Positions 22,599 to 35,286 of a stretch of 64,000 bases of DNA are shown here, piece by piece. Under the pieces are notes generated by a model that did not search any database, had not been told where the DNA came from, and saw only the letters and a list, made by a program, of their open reading frames with translations. The stretch covers positions 1,364,001-1,428,000 of the forward strand of contig NADL03000513.1 in the NCBI GenBank assembly GCA_002205965.3. The letters run 5' to 3'. A program made the position numbers and the translations under genes. This DNA comes from Kappaphycus alvarezii (Eukaryota; Rhodophyta; Florideophyceae; Gigartinales; Solieriaceae). How positions within the stretch are numbered: position 1 is the first letter of the stretch; every line of letters begins with the position of its first letter.

Positions 22599-24185
22599 TC
22601 ACTCTATAACTGATCCACCCGACGCTGTCGCTGGATCCATGGCCCAACCACCGCTTAACCTACTCACCACCCTCATTCGCTGAGGAAGCTTTCGTCGCTC
22701 GACCTTCAACAGCAGCGGTGTTAACTGCAAATGACGCACCAAGTGCACCATCTCAATCAAGTCCCCCTCTGTCCCCACCGTCACAAAGTCCCCCTCATCG
22801 TCGCGATACAGCACCTCAATCTCCCTATCCTGTACAGCTCCTAACCTTCTAACGGCCTTGCAAAACCCAGGAAAGGACAACCCCACCTGAATCCAACCAG
22901 ACCTCCTTACCCCATGGCTCTCCACCTCCACTGCTAATCTCTCCTCCTGTTGGTAATCTGTCACGTCCGACTCAACCTCATCCGACTCCACCCCTTCGAT
23001 CACCTCCTGGTTTCCCGGCACCACCGCATCCTCCTCATCACCCATGTCCATCTCCGCTTCCTGAACCACAACATCTCCCGCACCGATCGCATGCGCACTC
23101 ACTTCTTCCACCACATCCCCGGGTTCTATCTCCATCTCCTGCTTTCCAACCAAATCCTCCACGTCCTCCTTTTCGTGAAAGCACAGGGGTTCCTCCTCCG
23201 TTTCCTCCTCTTTCTGCACTCCCTCCGCTTCAACCTCCTGCTCCTGCTCTTCCTCCTCCAACTCCATCACCTCGCCAACTTGTAACGCCCCGTAGTACTC
23301 CTCCACCACGGGGTTGCGATAATCCACCCGGCCCCTCTCCACGCCTCGCCACGCACGCACCAGGCATCTCCTTCCCCCTTCTTGCGTAACCAAACTTGCC
23401 TTCCCTGTACCAGTCAAGGCCATCACCATGCCGCCCTCCTTAAATACAGTCCAACAGTCGTGACACAAGCTGCCGGTCCCATCCGGCCCACACCACCCCC
23501 CACCAACGGCACCACACCTCGCACACCAACACACAACCACATCCCCATCGAGTTTCCACCACAAGCCGCCGGTTCCATGACCGGCCTCCACCGTATGCAC
23601 GGTCCACCCATGCCTCGGGAACACACTCACTGCTCCATTGCTTCCAAACAATCGAAGAGCATTAACCGCATATCTGCCGCTACATTTTAGGCACAAGGTC
23701 CTCGGCCCATCCGGCCCATTCGCCCTGTACCTTTCCGTGGACCCTCACAATCATCAACCACACACCAAATGCGATCACCATCCCCTGCGCAATCTCCGCA
23801 CACGCCTCAACTCCATCCTCCGTGACCGAGCGCAAGCCGGACGGATACGGCGGCAGATTAGGTTGCACAGGGCCGCCCCTCCATGACGGGGCGTTTGCAC
23901 GGGCAACGAGACTCTCGGATGCGGTCATGGGACGGACGATTGGGCGGGATAAATCGCGGCCGTGTGTGCCGGGGGGAAACCAAGAATTAGCATCGGGCGG
24001 GCGGTTGGGGACGGAATGACGGTGAGTTTTTGAGTGTAGATATCTTCGTAGAGGGTGAGTCGGTGGTGATAGTAGCGCGAGTAGCAGCGGGAGCATAGGG
24101 TGCGTGGGCCGTCTGGCGATAGGCCCCATTGGTTGGACGATGTCGCGCTGCAGGAGGGGACGAGGCAGCGTGGAGGGGAGGGCAT
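22599..24185 (-). CDS. Protein with three GATA-like zinc fingers and a PB1 domain (three homopolymer shifts)
   Basis: Finger 1 (CLVPSC...SPDGPRTLCSRC) and finger 2 (CVVDDC...GPDGPRTLCLKC) both have the form C-x4-C-x18-C-x2-C; finger 3 (CARC...GPDGTGSLCHDC) is C-x2-C-x16-C-x2-C. All carry the GPDG...LC turn of GATA-type fingers. A long Glu-rich acidic region follows, then a PB1-like domain near the C-terminus (LYRDDEGDFVTVGTEGDLIEM). I infer a nuclear regulator that may oligomerise through PB1. The start is the ATG at 24185; a TTTATAAGG box lies about 105 bp upstream. Phase changes 2-0-1-2 need one base each at G6 23971-23976, C4 23782-23785 and T3 23732-23734; the equal x18 spacing of fingers 1 and 2 after correction supports this. 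Corrected length 529 residues. Confidence 0.8.
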
Positions 24186-24540
24186 GGTTGGCGGTGTTGG
24201 CTTGTCGGTGGAGGAGAGGTTGGAGAAGGGCAGAAGGGGCAGAGGGGTGTAGAAAGTGGTGGGAGAATGTGATGGATGAATCAGGGGATCGCCTTATAAA
24301 CGATTGGACGGGTCACCGGGCGGTGGGCTTGCAGACTTGCATATAAACGTTACAAGACAAAAGCCGGAAATACGCCAGTTGCACTGTCTCCGATGCAGGT
24401 CGGAGACACGCCGGAGACACGCCAGCCCCTCTGTCGCCGCTTGGATCGCGACACGACTGTATCGTACCGCAAGTTCCAAAAACAGAATTCAAGCTTTACG
24501 GGTACAAGCTTCAAGCTCTTCAAGCTTTTCAAGCTTTTAA

Positions 24541-24825
24541 GGGTACATACCGTAGGTACAGTAAACAGTACACGGTAGCTTTGGTGGTCTATAAATTTGA
24601 AGGCGTGTACGCGGTAACTCGGTAAGAAACCAGTTTAAGCTACTGTGTGTACTGTACTGTACAGTACAGCAGCACCATCTTTCGGAAACGCTTGCCAATT
24701 TCTTTTGATAACTAGCGCAGCCTGCCCCGCGTACGTTTACAGTACAGTATTTATTACATTAGTCCGAGGTTTAGCGTACGATAAAGCTTTGTGATTGTTC
24801 CCGTGTGCTTACTGTACCGTACAAA
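24541..24825. promoter_or_regulatory. GTAC palindrome clusters upstream of the GATA-PB1 gene
   Basis: Words of the GTACAGTA type lie at 24541-24575, GTGTACTGTACTGTACAGTA at 24645-24664, TTACAGTACAGTA at about 24738 and TACTGTACCGTACA at about 24811, that is 350-640 bp before the ATG at 24185. The same word family is found before the other host genes. A run of AAGCTT-like short repeats (CAAGCTCTTCAAGC) at 24490-24538 is also present. Confidence 0.6.
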
Positions 24826-24940
24826 CGGTCATGGCCAATCGTGGGCCACGACAGCCCTGGCTTTGGAGATGCGATGATATGCTCCCTAACATGTCATCTG
24901 CCACTAATTTTGTATACTGTACTGCACCTGTTTGCAAAGA

Positions 24941-26120
24941 GGGGGGGGGAATTAGGTTATTTTACTGAGTCGGGATGCAGGACGGCTATTTTCCGAGGAC
25001 TGAAGGGGGGCAGGTCTGTGTATTGGAGAGTCTGAAAATGAGGCAGATTCATGAGGTACGACCTCACAGGGGTGGTGTGAGGCCAAGCCGTAAGGCATGC
25101 TGCGTTGGACGAAACCGTCGCTGCAGCGTGTCTCTGCATAAGGACAGATCGCACCCGCCCGAAGGTCTCTATGGCTCTATGGCGACGTGGCTAGCCAGGT
25201 CTGTCCGGATGCCACCCGCCAAGAGTGGAAAGAGACTGTGCGTTATCAACAGACTAGGGCAGAGGGAAGTGCAACATGCAGGGCCATTAAAATTGACCAG
25301 CTTTGGAGGGGGAGGCAAACATCTGCATGTTGCGGGCTACGACCAATCACTGAAGCTGCACACGTGGGCCAAATGCCATAGCCCAGCTTTTGATGAAGCC
25401 CAAATGACACCTTCGCCTTAGAGCTTCCGATACGGGCCGCGATGACAGCCGCATACTCGTCGACCACTGTTACTGTGGTCACCGACGGGCATCCCAGGGA
25501 GTCGAAGGCTAGCGGCACAAACTGCCATCCGAGTTGCGGGAGTCTAGGTGAACTTTGGCCAGGAATGGCAGCGACTTTGGTCGCAAAGTCCCTCAGTTTC
25601 CGTCGTTCCGCAGCATTGGAGGCGCTTCCCGGGCTCCGTTGGAAAGGAAGCACTGTTGGTAAGGTGAGGAGACTGTAATGTAAGAGTGGATATCGGCATT
25701 GAGATTAGTCGGGAACTGGCATGCGTGGTGATGAAGTCTTGAGACCTCCCGAACTGTGACGCTTTCGCAGCGTTCAGAGATGTCAAGGGGTTGAAGCAAC
25801 GGGCCCCTATGTTGGAGGGTGTAAGTGAATTGCCGAATGTAACGTCGAAAAAGTCTGTCTCTCTAGAGCTCCGTATAGCCGTGATATCTGGCCTTGTGCG
25901 ATGTTGGCCATTAGGACGGGGTTCCGTGACCGCGTGCCACGCGGCCTTTGCTAAGTCTTACGTAAGGACCCTAACCTGGTCGTCGTGACGATCGATTCGC
26001 TCTCGGCCATGCAAGCAGTCCATGTGGTGGTCACCGAAGATGTCCAGGGTTTCCGGGCAGTTGCTCCTTGGGCAGGGGGTATTGGGCGCGAGGAATAGTA
26101 CCTGGCAATAATACGTAAGC
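24941..26120 (-). mobile_element. Endonuclease-type non-LTR retrotransposon, 5'-truncated and decayed
   Basis: The 3' end is a run of nine G on the plus strand at 24941-24949 followed by AATTAGGTTATTTTA, a variant of the family terminus. Going up the minus-strand frame: tail with GWQFVPLAFDSLGCPS (25545-25270), central block FDVTFGNSLTPSN (about 25850), RPDI of the endonuclease (about 25880), RHDDQ and the Cys/His cluster CPRSNCPETLDIFGDHHMDC at about 26060-26000. Reverse transcriptase is largely missing. Frames are shifted several times. The region up to about 26400 has the same composition and may belong to it. Confidence 0.7.
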
Positions 26121-26429
26121 TTCTTTTACGATGGTCGGTTGTTGGAGCAAAAGGCGCCGAAGGGAACTATCTGCGACGGCGGACATGAGGCAGACCACAC
26201 CCTAGAGGCGTTGACTGCATCTTTGCATGTGCTCAGCGGTAGTTCTGAAGCCGGTAAGATGGAGCGGCCGACCAAGGGTACCAGCAGCGGCAAAAGAAGC
26301 GGGGAAAGCGGCGGCGGAAACATACTGGCCCCCAACCTACGACAAGTCTCATTTGGGATTATTTGCCACAACAGCAATGGAAGTTAGCCATCCAATAAGA
26401 ATACTACCCGAAGATGGTGCGGGCATATA

Positions 26430-29249
26430 AAGCAATGACGAAAAATCCTTGTCAAAAAATTTATACTTCTTTAACAAAATGTGCATAAACTGCCAACGGT
26501 AAGAGCCAGAATCTTCTTTATTGAAAACTAACTTTCGAGGTAGATGTGCATAGATTTGTAGATAGCTTTAATTAGGAGTCTGCATACGACAAAAATACAA
26601 TTGAATCCTTGGAAAGCGAGGTGTTTGAATCCTAAAGAGCTTCAAAAAACTGAAGAAGATGGAAATTTAATTACTATAACAGAAAAAGGAATCATTTTTT
26701 CGCTCAAGACTTAGTTATACATTCCTTTACCAAAATTCCATTTGAAGTATCACCATACAAAGAATTTCATCTTTCCAGTACTTTAATTTCCATGGAAATA
26801 ACATGACCAACCAAAATTAAGAAAACTTGTCGCCGATATGAAGCTAAATTTCAATATATATCCCAAAAAAACTTTATAATAGTTATTTTCCCCAAATGGC
26901 GGAGAAATTTAGGTGTAAACTCTAAGCGGAAGTTCCTCGCAGAAAAAAGACTTACTCAGTTTTTAAAAATCAATTACAGGGGTTTCGACGCCATCTGAAC
27001 AGCTTACGTAACCAGAGTCCCATGTATCCTAAAAAGAGTCCATGAGCAGTTAGAATCCACTTTGAAGGCAAAAATGGTTTGGTGTACGAATAAGCGTATA
27101 ATAATGGGTTTGAAATTGTACCCGTCGAAAAAAGCTACCTGATTCTCGGGATAAATGGATTTCTAATTAATATTAGCATTTTCAAACTTTTGAGTACGAT
27201 GGTCCTACAAACAGGTATCTCATGAAGAAAAATTTTTTACCTCTGATCGCCTCTAGAACTGAACAACTTCATTTTGATTTTTAACATATTCCATTCGGTC
27301 TGTCCGTTTTCTCTATAAGATTCACATCTTTGGTTAATATATATATTAATAGAACTTCTGGAGTATTTTTAAAGGATACGATATAGTGAAATATTGATCT
27401 GGGCCAATAAAAAATATTGCAGAAATATCTTCCACATCTTGATAAACGAGAATAAATATATGACAAAAAACCTCATGTTAAAATTTTCAATACCACTAAA
27501 ACAGTATTAAGGGCTAATAATGACATAATAAGATGTCTTTTATCATATTTGAGAGAAAGATGCGATAAAAAGGTGGCCGAATATAACAAATTAGACAATA
27601 TATAAAAATATACTTGCTTAATTAATAACTACAACAGATCTATTCTAATTGTACCAGATATTTGATTTTTAACTTAGATATAGAGCCACATCAGATAGGG
27701 CGCTCTAAATTCCCATGAATCGTCGTTCATTTCTCTACAGCATTCAGTTTTCAGAGCACCAGGTATTTATAATTTTAATACTTTGTTTCCGCTACAATCC
27801 TAAAACTATAATTCGAAGTAATTAATTAAATATTTTATTCACCAAAAAAAGATTGACACCGGCATTTGAATCCCATACAATCAGAATACTAAAAAACACC
27901 CAGAAAAGACAGATAGCTCCTTGAAGTTTTTCAGTACTTACGGGGGATTTTTATGCATGAAATTAATGTTTAGAAAAATTTTAAACTAGGTTTTAAATCT
28001 GTTTCAGTCTCTAAAAAATTCTACTTGCCATCAATAAACTCTCAAGAAGACCCTGGAAGTAAATTTGCATTTAAAGCAAGCCACAAAATACATGATCAGG
28101 TAGTTCAAATTAAAAATGGTTCCCATATTAATTCAATTCCAACCGTGGTATTTTTAGTCGTTTATTTAATGTTACTGGGGCACGCATATCAAAATTTGGA
28201 CTAATGAAAACAATATATATAACAATACCTGATTTTTTTCGAAATATCGCATTCAATTGCGTCATAATCAGAAATGTGCATTACCAATGCTTAATTTTAT
28301 CTGAAAATACTCCATCGATGTAAGTTAATAATGTAATTGTAAAAGGGATAACATTTTTGCACTAATAACATCTAGAAAAATCTCCTGGTAAATTTTGTTC
28401 AATATTATAGATCCTATCTGCCTCAAACAGCGAAAAAATTAAACCCAATTCTTCCAAAATTAGATGAATTCCTGTATAATTACCTCAATTTTGGGAATAT
28501 CCGTCGTCATAATGAACGAACAGTCACCATGAACTTAGCGAAACCACTTAATGGGCATAATGGATGAATTTCTGCCATTTTATCCGGTTTAGACCGATCG
28601 AATGGTCTTAATGATATATTCAGGATCAGAATTCCATGCTCTAAAATTATCACATTTAATTGGAATAATTGCCTTAGAAAAAATTTTAAAACTGCAAATA
28701 TCATAGCAAGTAAACATCCGTACTTAGGAGCATTTTTAGGGAATAATTTTCAGAATTTGGGGATTAAGTAGTTCTTCGTTGCCGATTATTCTCTCTTATA
28801 TAGCTGAATATAGTTAAATAATTGATTGAATATAGGATATATGTCCCGCGCTTTCATGAACTCAGACAAACAAAAGAGAAAGCAGTTCCTGATAGATTCA
28901 GAAACTGTATTTGGCTAATCAGTTCATAATTATACGATATTATGAAATTTATTTCCTAAATTTATTTTATGTTGTGAGTGTAAATACAGTTTTGTAAGAC
29001 AAATGTAAATATAAAAATCGTGAATACAAAAGACATCTTTTTCTTGTTCTCGTCCCTTTTCTATTTTACTGCAACACCCTTTGGTCAGTACTTATATGAT
29101 TTCAAGTCGTACTGTGATCGCTGGTAAGGATGAATTCTACACGCATGGTAGCTGGCCAAAGGTGCAAAATTTTGAGATCATGTGAATAAAGTGTATCCTT
29201 CTTGGTAATACAGTGCAGCTATATGCCAGACATACAAATTTATTTGCGA
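26430..29249. other. AT-rich gene desert
   Basis: No ORF of note on either strand; the sequence is strongly AT-rich with homopolymeric A and T runs. A GGGGGATTTTTATGCATG at about 27942 faintly recalls the non-LTR terminus but is too short to call. Confidence 0.6.
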
Positions 29250-29299
29250 TAAACATGAATCAAAATTGACAGTGTACTGTCAATTGTGATTCATGTTTA
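29250..29299. repeat. Hairpin-forming inverted repeat, 24-bp arms
   Basis: Left arm TAAACATGAATCAAAATTG plus ACAGT (29250-29273) and right arm 29276-29299 are complementary except for one position, separated by only two bases. The surrounding 100 bp contains partly repeated segments (CAGTGCAGCTATATGCC; AGTGTAGCTATACGGC), so the palindrome may mark the end of a foldback element. Confidence 0.75.
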
Positions 29300-30250
29300 G
29301 TGCAGCGATGTTGCAGATATTTGTGTGATAAATACGTATCCCAATTTACAGTAAAGTGTAGCTATACGGCAGAAAAATTATTGCATGACAATATCTCCTT
29401 TCGCGGTAACTGAACAGTACAGAGAACAGTACAATGGAATAATTTGTATTGCACCATAGAGTGTGACGTATGTAAGCCCCAAATTGATATACTACATTAC
29501 TGCAATCCAGTTGACCCACACACCGTAAGTCACTGTACGCTGTACACCTTCAGGCACTGTACGCCATAAATGAAAAGCAGAAGAATGGCCCTTTATTGTT
29601 TGTAGACAAGTATGAACTAAACAGGACCTCGGGTTCTGCTAGACGGACGACTCCGGAAAATGGCTGAACCAATTTCCCACTCAAGCTAGAAAGGGACCGG
29701 AAGAAAACTCCACCACCTGAACCGAGGATTCAGGAGGCTTAAAACACTATCACTCTAAGAAAATAGGCTTACAGATAGAGACGGTGACGAAAACGGCGAG
29801 AACTCCGGACGAGCGAGCTTGAAAACTGGCCAGCAAGGCTGTGAAGACCGCAATCCCTCACAGTCCGTCAAAATGACGTTGGATTTAAGCGCAGCAGGGT
29901 ACGATGGACTTCACAAACCTTTTTGGAGTAGTAGAGCCATCCTTATACACCTTTCCCAGTTCAACTCATGTGCACTGGGGGCGCGGAGAGGCAATCCACT
30001 CGATGTGGCCATCGACAAGAACGTTGCGGCTAGAGCTCTGCAGCCGTGACGGGCAATCTTCTGAGGGAAGAGCCGGATGAAGGCCGGCGCCCACGCCGTG
30101 CGCGGGCGCCGAGCGAGATGAAGTGAAGGTTGGGTGTAGCCAGTCAAGAAGAGATGGGCGTTGAATACTCTGGGGCCTGTAGAGTCAGTAAATGGAAATG
30201 ATAAGTATGACTTATGCATCAATTGGGACTTTACAACAGCCTTATCGATT
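29300..30250. other. GC-richer island without a recognised gene
   Basis: From about 29460 to 30220 the composition rises, with overlapping open frames on both strands (29819-30049 + and 30222-29911 -). Neither has a domain I recognise and the strand cannot be decided. It could be a decayed transposon fragment. Confidence 0.35.
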
Positions 30251-31130
30251 CATTCATTTACTTCTACAAAATAGGTTGATCGAACCACAAGTATGAGAGA
30301 CTTTCAGGCACTCGAAAATCTCCAGACATGTTTAGAATCAACATTTTCGATTGATAACTAGTGAAAATATGTCATGAAATATTTCAGCTGCTATTGATTT
30401 TGTCGGTAAAGGCTATGAAAAAGAAGTATATATAAAAATCTAAACTTTTTATCACGTAAAAACTGAGAATATCGACGGGGAATGATATCCAAACCACCAT
30501 CGTATTTCGTAAACTTCAAAGTTCTCAAAAATAAAACGTCATCAACTGTCTGGAATCTTCAGAATGAGTGAAACAAAATATACGAGCAATTACTTCTGTG
30601 TCAGTCGAATCTAATCTCCAAGATTATTAAAGTTTGGAAACAAACTTTAGCTTTCCGCTTCAAATATGGCTTTGAAACACTAATTAAATAGATCCAAATC
30701 TAGGAAATCGGAGTATTGGAATCAAGTTCAGTTACTAACGAAATGAATGGAATGAAAAAACAGAAGACGCTCTGGCTTCCCGAAAGAGACTTTAAAGATT
30801 GTAAACAAATAGTTCCAATGTACAATATAGGGATATATTCACACCCTTCACAGTTCATGAAATCCCGTCTTTGCAGCAGTTAGAGATTTGTGAAATTGTA
30901 CTTTTTAATTTATTTTATGTAATTTTCTCGTCTTTATGGCTGAATAAGGTATTGATTAATGCTAGGCTGCCATTAGCTCTTAACCCTTCACAACAGGATC
31001 ATTCATACTTATTATTCGCTCCTAACTTACCGATTACTGAAATGAGTTATATAGCGTACATAAAGAAGTTATTTTTTTGTTTATCGTATGTTATATGTTG
31101 TTTCTAATTATTTTTTTCTGAAGGTACCGT

Positions 31131-31427
31131 TTGCGATATGTTTCAATACATATATGTGTATTAATTTCCCAGAAATGTGCGTTATATTGGTTTCAGGAGT
31201 CTCTTAAACTCCGTATGTACAGTAAATTCCACCTCAGAGAAGGTAGCTACCGATTTACAATCTGGTTTAAGCTAAATCCGTACCATCCCCCCCTAGTGCT
31301 TGTCCTGCATTTATTTGGCGCGTTCTTGATATTTTGCATCGAAATCCATATTTTCGAAGTTCAATTACGGGAAATACTGTATTTCTTTAGTGCCCTGGTG
31401 GTACTTTTGTTGATATACTGTAGATGA
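31131..31427 (+). CDS. Small hydrophobic ORF, paralogous to the minus ORF at 31690-32109
   Basis: Ninety-eight codons ending in two hydrophobic stretches (LVLVLHLFGAFLIFCIEI and FFSALVVLLLIYC), likely membrane segments. The LHLFGAFLIFCIEI...VQLRE block resembles LHLFGYFMALCNEV...MQLST of the opposite-strand ORF, and the DNA is alignable there. Function unknown; may be two relics of one repeat. Confidence 0.25.
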   Translation: MRYVSIHICVLISQKCALYWFQESLKLRMYSKFHLREGSYRFTIWFKLNPYHPPLVLVLHLFGAFLIFCIEIHIFEVQLREILYFFSALVVLLLIYCR

Positions 31428-31689
31428 TTTCCAAGCAGCTAGTGCTACTAAGAATTAATGAGAATGGGTAAAATTGATTTTTAAATGTCCGTTAATAACC
31501 TCATAATTCCTAAAATAGCCGTCTCGAATTAGCCGAGTAGGTAGGAGGGGAGAACCAAAGGGTTTGGATCCTTGCCAGGCAGCGTTGGTAATTTTTTTTG
31601 ATAAATGCCGGGTAAGGTTATATTCTTATACTTCTTCACGCGTAGCTTCTTTTCAGGAGATTTGGGGGGGTTGAAATGCAAAAAACCAA

Positions 31690-32109
31690 CTAAGATGTCC
31701 GCAATGATGCTTTTAGTGATTCTATTGCTGAAAAAACATCGCTATGAGCAAGGGAAAAAAGGTATTTTCGAAAGTTTCCCTTGAAAAGAAAAAATCGCTG
31801 TGCAACAGCTGGAGTATATTTTAGCATTTTCGGTGGCGAGTAGAAGAAATGATACCCCTCATAACCCTCTACCTGCGTTGAAAGTTGCATCATGTACCGC
31901 AGAACTTCATTGCAGAGGGCCATGAAATACCCGAAGAGATGAAGAGATCCTATACAGATAAAGAAGATAGCAGGTTCAAGCCATAAGTGGGGAGTAAGAC
32001 AGACGTACCACCGCTTTCCAATCCCCATGATTGAATATATATTCGTTGAATTGAAGGGAAATCGATCTTTATAACCGTATATCTCTTCGCAAGATATTGT
32101 TGGGTCCAA
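31690..32109 (-). CDS. Hypothetical ORF, one possible membrane segment
   Basis: One hundred and thirty-nine codons with more balanced composition than its AT-rich surroundings. PAIFFICIGSLHLFGYFMAL is a plausible membrane segment. The block around it resembles the ORF at 31131-31427 on the other strand, so the two form tail-to-tail diverged copies. No known family recognised. Confidence 0.3.
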   Translation of the reverse strand: MDPTISCEEIYGYKDRFPFNSTNIYSIMGIGKRWYVCLTPHLWLEPAIFFICIGSLHLFGYFMALCNEVLRYMMQLSTQVEGYEGYHFFYSPPKMLKYTPAVAQRFFLFKGNFRKYLFSLAHSDVFSAIESLKASLRTS

Positions 32110-35100
32110 ATGAGCGATTAGTGCAAATAAATGAATAGTTTCTTCACCCTTTTCGGTATCTTAAAATTTGAAGTAGTGTCTGTTGGCTTTTTGAACGCTC
32201 CTCTAACTTTGTAGCTCATAACAAAACACAATTTGAGGTATATAACTCCTGCTCACGTCCATTGGAAATATTTAATGTTGTTCTCCAACTCTACAGAGGA
32301 GAACATGGAGCAATAGCATTTCGTCTCAGAAGCCGTTGTAGTGACAAAAGTGAAGCTCAAGATTACGAACTTTTATTGTACAGCCGTTACTCATATTACT
32401 GCGGCAGAATGTAGATAAATATAGAGTGCATGTCGATGATGAAAAGAAGAGGCCATCAATGAATCAAATTTGACTACGACCACAACAAATTTTCGCTTTC
32501 TTGGCTTACCGCCGGTAAATCAAATACTTGAAAGGGCAATCGAAGCATTACATGTCGCAAATCGTGGGGAAAATAGAGTAGAATAGTACAAAGATGTCAC
32601 TGTATATATAATCCTAAAGTAAAAGCTTATATATACGCCAGTACTATCTTCTCCATACTTCTACCTACCTTTTATTGTCAACAAGGAGGCCCCAAACAAA
32701 GCGAAATTATTCCGTCTGCGAAATAACATTTATCGCCTTCATTTTCGACTTCAAGAAATTCCGAAATCATCTTTTATCAACTAAACAATTCAAGCTGGTA
32801 AAACCCATCAAATACTATGGTAGGCTTTTAAGAAGAACAATATCCATGAAATTCTTGTGAGTTGGGTTAATTTTCTGTCGAGGTAAGAATTCGAGGTTGA
32901 ATACAGAACGGGCGTAGATAGTGGAACAGCCGACTAATTATTTCAATCAGTCTCATCTGATCTCCAGCCCGCCTGAAATATCGACCAGGTAGATCTAATC
33001 TCCACGTTGAAGCCTGTCGCTGCAAAGGAAAGGTCCCTCTTTGTAGCCCTTTATGTTTGATGACCCCTGCTACATTCAAGGACTGAATAATACAGAACAA
33101 GATATAGATAAGCGCCGTTAGATAAAACGCGCCACAAAAACCTTCATGATATATTCAAATAACTTGCTCAGTTGCACAAAGGATTGACTCAGATCTATAC
33201 CAGATTTCACCAACCGGCCGGGGGAAGTAAGGACCTTCTTTGTTGAGATTAGACACTGGGACAAGTAGAAACCGAAGCAATTCGTCTTCTATAGATATCT
33301 GTGGCACTGTGTCTATCAAGATGCACAATACTAAGTTTGGAGTTCCGACGGATGCCAGAAGGTCAAACCGTTTATCCGGTATCGAATGACGTTGATATTA
33401 GCGCCCAAAATATCTTCAAAACATACTCGGTCGACTTTCGGGACCGATTACAATGTATAATGGTGGAAGAAAAGTTATCCTCATTGCCTTCGAGCTATAC
33501 ACGGGAGTTTTTTTGCCATTGAAACCAGGAAATAATCCTCTGAGGTCGTGAATGAGTTCTTTTAAAATTATATTGTCTCCATATTTGGTCCTCTTAAAGC
33601 ATCTAAATCAGCTCTAGTTGAGATATGCAGCCCTCGTCGTCTTTTCTGAGCTTTTTTGTTTTCACTATCCTATTAATCCACGGAGGTAATTTCGGAGGCT
33701 ATGAATTATTTTTCCATTCATTAATATTCAAAGTTATGGGCCTAATGCAGAAGTATTGGTATGATCTGAACTAACATGATTTTAATCGGAAGCGGTACGC
33801 AGCGATGGAAGATAGCACAAGGAGCGCACTGAAAGTACATTACAGAGCAAAAAAGTGTGAAAACAGAAGAAAAAGCACTGCAACTAGCGTAAATTACGCG
33901 AATCCGAAACTATTCGCGTAGTAGTAGTAGGAGTAGTAGTAGTCACAAAGTGGGTGAAAAACAGTGAGCACAGCGTAAAATAGCAGTCGAGACCGGGGAT
34001 CTTGGTGGTTTGGGATTTTCCTAGGTGCTTTGTGCTTTTTTTATTACTTTGAAGTGAAAAATACTCCAATAGGAGGTGATTTGTGTGACTTTCTCGTTTG
34101 TCACCTGCAACAGATTCTGAGTTTCTAACTATATCTATTAATACTTTTTGTACTACATCGACTGTACGTGTTTTCTTGCGAAAGTTTTAGTCTTTTTTTG
34201 GCGGTAATCTTAGCCACTCAAATCTGGGTGTTAGGCATATAAAACCAACGCAGCCGATCTACCGGGCCACTGGTAAAAAGAGATTGTTCTTCCTAAATCC
34301 TTCAGAGCAAATATCCACTTTTTAACATTTACCACCCCTTTGCATCTTCCTTCGTTCTTTCTTCTTCATACTGTCCCTATTAATTACTACCGTATTAGCC
34401 TACCCAATTTTGACGTAATCTATCCCAGTGTTTTCTTAGTAATCTGACACCTACATAGCGGCTTTCAAGGTAATCTCAAATTGAGCACCTAATCTACGAG
34501 TAGTAAACTCTTCAAACTTCTACCGCTTCTCGCAAAAACATTTGCTTTATTTCTAGGTCGCCTTTATCGCAGCTGATCTGAGTTATTTGCCACGATTTTT
34601 TGCGAGATACCGAGTTTGAGTTTCCAATAGGTATCTAACTTAAATAGTGAGAATATTACATATTACTATCTGACTTCCCAATGAGTAATAAATATTAAAA
34701 AGATACCCTAGTAAAAACTGAGACAATTATTCATTACACTGCAGAATCCTTGATTATTTAGTGTAGTTAAACATAATATAACAATAAATAAAGTATTAAA
34801 TTTTGCAAATAATTACGAAAATGATGAAAACGTCATAAATCCTTACATTGATACTTCTTAAAGGCCTTAATAGCCCTAAACTGAACATTAATATGTGCGT
34901 TACGACGATTTATATATCTACCTTTATTACTATACTGTACTTCGCAAATATCTGGCTCGAGCCAGTTTTAGGTATTCAAAAGTGCATAGCATTAAAGTGA
35001 TTGTTATCCTCTACTAGCAAAAAGCGCTGAATAGTCCGTAAATCCGTTAGAGAGATAAAAGGTATGAATTGATTATCAATTGTGTTACTTTCACACCTCT

Positions 35101-35286
35101 ATTTGCCTCTGAAAACATTCTAAAGCCCACCATCTGTCTAAATACAATTTCGAAAATTTCGCAGTCGCTTGAAATCTTATCATTACAAGTGGCTTTTTTT
35201 CTCGGCAATTTTCCTTTGGATGGTTTATTTTTACGCACAAAAGCATTAAAAATCCTTCCATGCTTCCTCATACGCTTATTTCATAA

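Larger units (their letters stand above)
30251..35286. other. Mostly AT-rich DNA without conserved genes
   Basis: Apart from the ORF pair listed at 31131-31427 and 31690-32109 there is nothing supported. A GTAGTAGTAG simple repeat is at about 33920-33942. Confidence 0.5.

Noticed and set aside
22950-23690. Plus-strand ORFs across the GATA-PB1 gene
   Set aside because: His/Leu-rich antisense of Glu-rich coding sequence; no independent support.
27942-27960. Possible further copy of the C-run retrotransposon end
   Set aside because: Match limited to about 15 bases in AT-rich DNA; not distinguishable from chance.
31512-31600. tRNA-like segment with an A-box (TTAGCCGAGTAGG), a weak B-box and a following T8 run
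   Set aside because: Only about 30 bases between the boxes, two mismatches in the B-box and no anticodon arm; at best a decayed tRNA-derived repeat.
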